Below are positions 62,801-64,000 of a stretch of DNA of 64,000 nucleotides, piece after piece. Made by a program: the position numbers and the translations under genes. The notes beneath the pieces are model-generated. The model searched no databases and was not told the DNA's origin. It saw nothing but the letters and a program-made list of their open reading frames with translations. Origin of the DNA: Paracoccus sp. MC1862 (GTDB lineage Bacteria; Pseudomonadota; Alphaproteobacteria; Rhodobacterales; Rhodobacteraceae). The DNA lies in NCBI RefSeq assembly GCF_016617715.1, contig NZ_CP067225.1, forward strand, positions 2,468,501 through 2,532,500, written 5' to 3'. Each line of letters opens with the position of its first letter. The first letter of the stretch is position 1.

Positions 62801-64000
62801 CCATTGGCCCAGGAGGTCAGGAAGAATTCCTCGTAAAGGCATTCGGTGCAATCGGCGGCAGGACCGATGCCCTTGCGGTTCGCCAACAGCAGCGACCCCA
62901 TCCCCGAGGCCCCGTAATTGATTGCAAATCCGTCGCGCACCCCGGCAAGCTGGCCGAAATCGCCCAGTTCCTCGAAATTCGAGGTGTAGAAGGTCTTGAG
63001 CTCGTCATGGAAGAAGACCGAGAACTCCCGGAATGCAAGAACCGGGGGCTGGGCCGGATCGCGGTTGCGAAGGCCGGGACCGGAGTCTTGGCCATCCTCG
63101 CCAGTGATCCGGCAATCGGCGTCCCCGCCGGTCGCGCCGCAATAGACGATGGCATTGAGGTCGGCATGGACGATTTCGGCGCGGGCGGCCGACAGCACGC
63201 CCGCCTGCGGTCCCTCAAGCGGGCGCAGCATGTTCAGGTAAGGGATGCCCTTGTCGTCCGCCTTCTCGTAGTCGATCCCGTCTGCGCGGCTGTGCAGCGG
63301 CCGGTCGTGGGCCGCCGGCAGCCAGGCCTTGTCGAATGCCGCTCGGCTGGTCTGGCTGCGATACCATGTGCTGCCCTTCCGCTCGGCCAGCACCGCGCCG
63401 AAAAGCCCGTGGACCAGCGAGCCGCCGTCCCCTTCGCCACCTGCGGGCGCGGCGGTCGAGGCGAAGAACATCGGCCCTTCGCGCAGGATCCGGTAGGCAC
63501 AATAGAAGTGGTCGTTCGGTCCCACGGCATCGATCCCGCGGCAGGCGGGATGGATGACCGGATTGCCGGGACCGTCCCGGGGATCGTCATGGGGCACCGG
63601 CGTCAGCCCCTGGATCACCAGGTTGAGATGCCGCGTGGCCGGCCAGTCATGCGCGCCGTCGGCGGCATGCCTGCCATCTGGCGGCTGGCAGGCGGCGTGC
63701 CCATGCGCGACGTGTCCGGTGTTCCCCTGTGACACGCCAGCCCTGACAGCGCCGCGCACAGGATCGTTTTCCCCCGTGACGCCGCAGAAATCGGCCGAGA
63801 AGTCGGGGGCGGGCTGCATCAGCAGGTTGGTCACCCGCAGCACCAGCCGGTCGCCCACATTGGCGCGCAGCGTCAGCGGGCGCGGTCGCTCGCAATCGCG
63901 CAGCCGCACCTTGCCGGCTTCCAATGCGCTGTTTTCATTGCCGTTCTCTGTTCCGGTCAGATCCTCGCACTGGGCGTTGTCCAGCAGCACCGCCCCGCCC
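56878..64000 (-). CDS. Giant multicopper oxidase (MnxG/MofA-like), 5' end outside window
   Basis: At least 2373 residues are visible and the frame is open to the window edge. Numbering from the GTG at 63990, copper motifs are HLHAHQW (His437, 439, 441), HCHLYPHFAQGM (504-515, with the type-1 Cys505, His510 and Met515), HIHLVKF (His961, 963), and HDHFGPSSIQQHG (His1074, 1076, 1085). Thus the type-1 and third sites come before the first two, a permuted order. Further cupredoxin-like domains without ligands follow to the end. Size and order fit large Mn(II)-oxidase-type proteins; substrate is inferred. It leads the operon with propeller, SCO and cytochrome genes. Confidence 0.85.
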   Translation of the reverse strand, partial: GGAVLLDNAQCEDLTGTENGNENSALEAGKVRLRDCERPRPLTLRANVGDRLVLRVTNLLMQPAPDFSADFCGVTGENDPVRGAVRAGVSQGNTGHVAHGHAACQPPDGRHAADGAHDWPATRHLNLVIQGLTPVPHDDPRDGPGNPVIHPACRGIDAVGPNDHFYCAYRILREGPMFFASTAAPAGGEGDGGSLVHGLFGAVLAERKGSTWYRSQTSRAAFDKAWLPAAHDRPLHSRADGIDYEKADDKGIPYLNMLRPLEGPQAGVLSAARAEIVHADLNAIVYCGATGGDADCRITGEDGQDSGPGLRNRDPAQPPVLAFREFSVFFHDELKTFYTSNFEELGDFGQLAGVRDGFAINYGASGMGSLLLANRKGIGPAADCTECLYEEFFLTSWANGDPALLEWYDDDPSNVHHSYLNDPVVFRNFHAGPKETHVFHLHAHQWFAGNDPNRGSYLDSQTVAPQQGFSYNIYHGGRRRPNGEGQGWWGHQGSGNRNRTVGDSIFHCHLYPHFAQGMWALWRVHDVLEDGTRLLPDGQPEPGLSLGFRPPGADRRPGSVDPNGNWLRGAAGTPIPAVIPLPGEPLPLLPGYADAPDWDEAKSGPAEPDAPEAFDPDAEVAAMPGYPFYIAGEAGHRPPQAPLDLARRLGGPEPDQSSESPVDTRSPVAGAWLDGGLPRHVMLDGSERELSFDPLPSGVTARLQDAALPAAERAALLRQVVARSLAMGDMTLDLTRARLRVLDPEGTPLERAAMGFHHNGLVHRPEAAAPLPLALSQPDGNEVTLDTGTGASGSYPTRAAPYPTRAAPYPASAPGPGPVASPVFAVNGSPPRPGAPFADPCGIPPAEAIGPSRTDPLAGGPYAPDPDLTGFRRYEVSAVQLDMIVNTAGWHDPQARINVLSARSPVYKQGRGRISPRISDSEEPFFFRALSGECIEFRHTNELPRTLELDDFQVRTPTDTIGQHIHLVKFDVTSSDGSGNGWNYEDGTFAADEIAHRRCATTAPGGGVEGGALTRSTDGECENGKPRAHDIWKKPLPEARDRFQTTVQRWFADPILSSVAAGTDRTRDRTLRTVFTHDHFGPSSIQQHGFYSALVVEPEARPLADVSNPDVPQPPGDGFGRLTHGLQSVCDPSGPAGCYRPLAAEALSTVAFGTASMVGASRTVQLWHQDGEQDYRALTPDFREYALAIADFALLYDPRDRISETELRRRIRTSSTGSLGGMATLACELHWRNSPRSLASVCGADLSRDARGHWMSPGEDVPPAWEAQGRIGDTPAHRTGLGNDLLTQADLKRLTDHLVAYRRNAAGMPAAPASARALASPVAPPQRPESISVDHHDPYLVNYRGEPIPLRIGDKDAAGGSRAGRPETRPPALTYDENGNRAAREPPGFGPFLPPPGARPAPSGPQPWPSHAASVHSRDCRPFRMDRPGREGAGPSQVEAALDPGARLRDRFPLCSVDRQLAGYRGDMGLALSSHVHGDPATPLLESYEGESIQVRLIQGAQEVQHVFRVLGQPFRRNADQPFPRAALALDPQPGPTRHRLCAEAMSDGRPEDYRRWLERGLKEFDPPQSPADREFWERHEWLLAHCDNPEGFTFVQEVGISEHFEMRGTLRSDVGSGPFELAPAGPFASSSAAAASRSSDVTDRDGHRVPEGVADSLYDFGSIDATWNGAWGLVRTYRDAATLDPATGRQIGSRLRPIGEGGARGQAFRSSTESADAPEPVPPASSGLSCPAKPVSGIITHRSESVIVALQTRDIWPEGTDYGMGRHDPDGLMLALLRPEALGGNVGFHDENWGSGLSRDTVLKAVKTAYHRGPEPFVMRVNAGDCVTLRFVNLLRDEGRRGGLRDLLGDARMPPIVPLNTDPAVRADGPEGRPRRMILDRPGPGLPDGGLRPSARMGLRIGLPALDLLRDLPLGVGFSAGALPPASDKRVSIGPILQFFAGRYRVDPELKLPDVLDEQLRLSLLQAAGGQDGNGSDLYPAWKQLAGRLKPNVIVGVHEVQPGEDFLFEVMGRRFGIALSDPDSGQSAQLPGSDATVIGSLCAALPCVTDHDALLGDLVGDLERAAGLEARQAVTDRIHWIPYAFGPVPVTSTADVISHVPHGMMGVIDVVPVDWDLSAADPARTTLPPFVDGFPRRSIGHVPAGAGLPTRRIEILPASRPGPMPVDLPATRLREFVLFWQDGLNLHASDSRTKWLWDDGIPVRNVRPVADCLVCDDSYDLGEAGVNYAAPGFDRMLRRRLGIDAEAQDDLNPVKFPRDFFDPASSPKPIVLEACGGEEVVIRVVHPGGRARQRAFVMNGFAYDDLFPGFGFPNAALLAPGKSVSAWLTPSLRAGDVALWFDGPLTRRAQGVWGLIVARKPGETLGSTGESC
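61570..61618 (-). repeat. Tandem 21-bp repeat in the giant oxidase gene
   Basis: Two identical 21-base units (61570-61590, 61591-61611) plus 7 bases of a third encode PTRAAPY repeats in a linker of the oxidase. Only one linker is affected. Confidence 0.8.

Noticed and set aside
58879..63732. 1617-codon plus-strand open frame
   Set aside because: It lies exactly opposite the multicopper oxidase gene. The product is Arg/Gly/Pro/His-rich without domains, as expected from GC-rich antisense frames.
1..64000. Mobile elements, prophage or CRISPR
   Set aside because: No transposase, integrase, phage protein, terminal inverted repeat pair or regularly spaced direct repeat array was seen; base composition is even throughout.

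Overview
The window is a GC-rich (roughly two thirds G+C), densely coded chromosomal segment. Gene order and protein families point to an alphaproteobacterium of the Rhodobacteraceae/Paracoccaceae, most plausibly Paracoccus or a close relative. This is inferred from a nosRZDFYLX cluster with a pseudoazurin gene, many binding-protein-dependent transport operons and overlapping start/stop codons, not from a database match. No rRNA, tRNA, CRISPR array, integrase or transposase was seen.

Layout. 1-600: end of an osmoprotectant-type ABC permease. 736-7820 (minus): a peptide/opine-type ABC operon with glycerophosphodiesterase, HAD phosphatase and sugar-phosphate-isomerase-like genes. Its binding-protein gene carries an in-frame amber codon and one ATPase gene has lost its N-terminal two thirds, so the importer looks decayed. 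8004-9555 (plus): a DUF4174 protein and an Old Yellow Enzyme. 9632-12131 (minus): metNIQ methionine importer. 12539-23208 (minus): nitrous oxide reductase cluster nosR-Z-D-F-Y-L-X, then a two-domain DUF2249 protein, a Crp/Fnr regulator and pseudoazurin. 23461-24276 (plus): three tandem genes for small, very hydrophilic proteins behind a sequence resembling an EcfG general-stress promoter.

24515-30017 (minus): ribitol operon (binding protein, ATPase, permease, ribitol dehydrogenase, ribulokinase-type FGGY kinase) with a divergent LacI-family repressor (30189-31199) and a candidate operator beside the promoter. 31280-36732 (plus): AfuABC/Fbp-type importer with a metallo-beta-lactamase-fold hydrolase and a histidine phosphatase, behind a possible Pho box. 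36917-45734 (plus): complete peptide ABC importer, gamma-glutamyltransferase, TauE/SafE exporter and GntR/FCD regulator, a coherent set for gamma-glutamyl peptide or glutathione use. 45822-48021: DHH phosphoesterase and UvsE UV-damage endonuclease. 48363-50257: ExeA/GspA-like AAA ATPase that seems to be frameshifted away from its membrane and Sel1 part. 50288-53273 (minus): TAXI-type binding protein and a periplasmic coiled-coil protein with 35-residue repeats.

53395-64000 (minus): the most unusual locus. A giant multicopper oxidase (more than 2370 residues, N-terminus outside the window) with its copper motifs in permuted order is followed, with overlapping codons, by a beta-propeller protein, an SCO1/SenC copper chaperone and a c-type cytochrome. 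The nearest known parallels are the large Mn(II)-oxidising multicopper oxidases (MnxG/MofA type), so this is proposed as a putative metal-oxidation operon.
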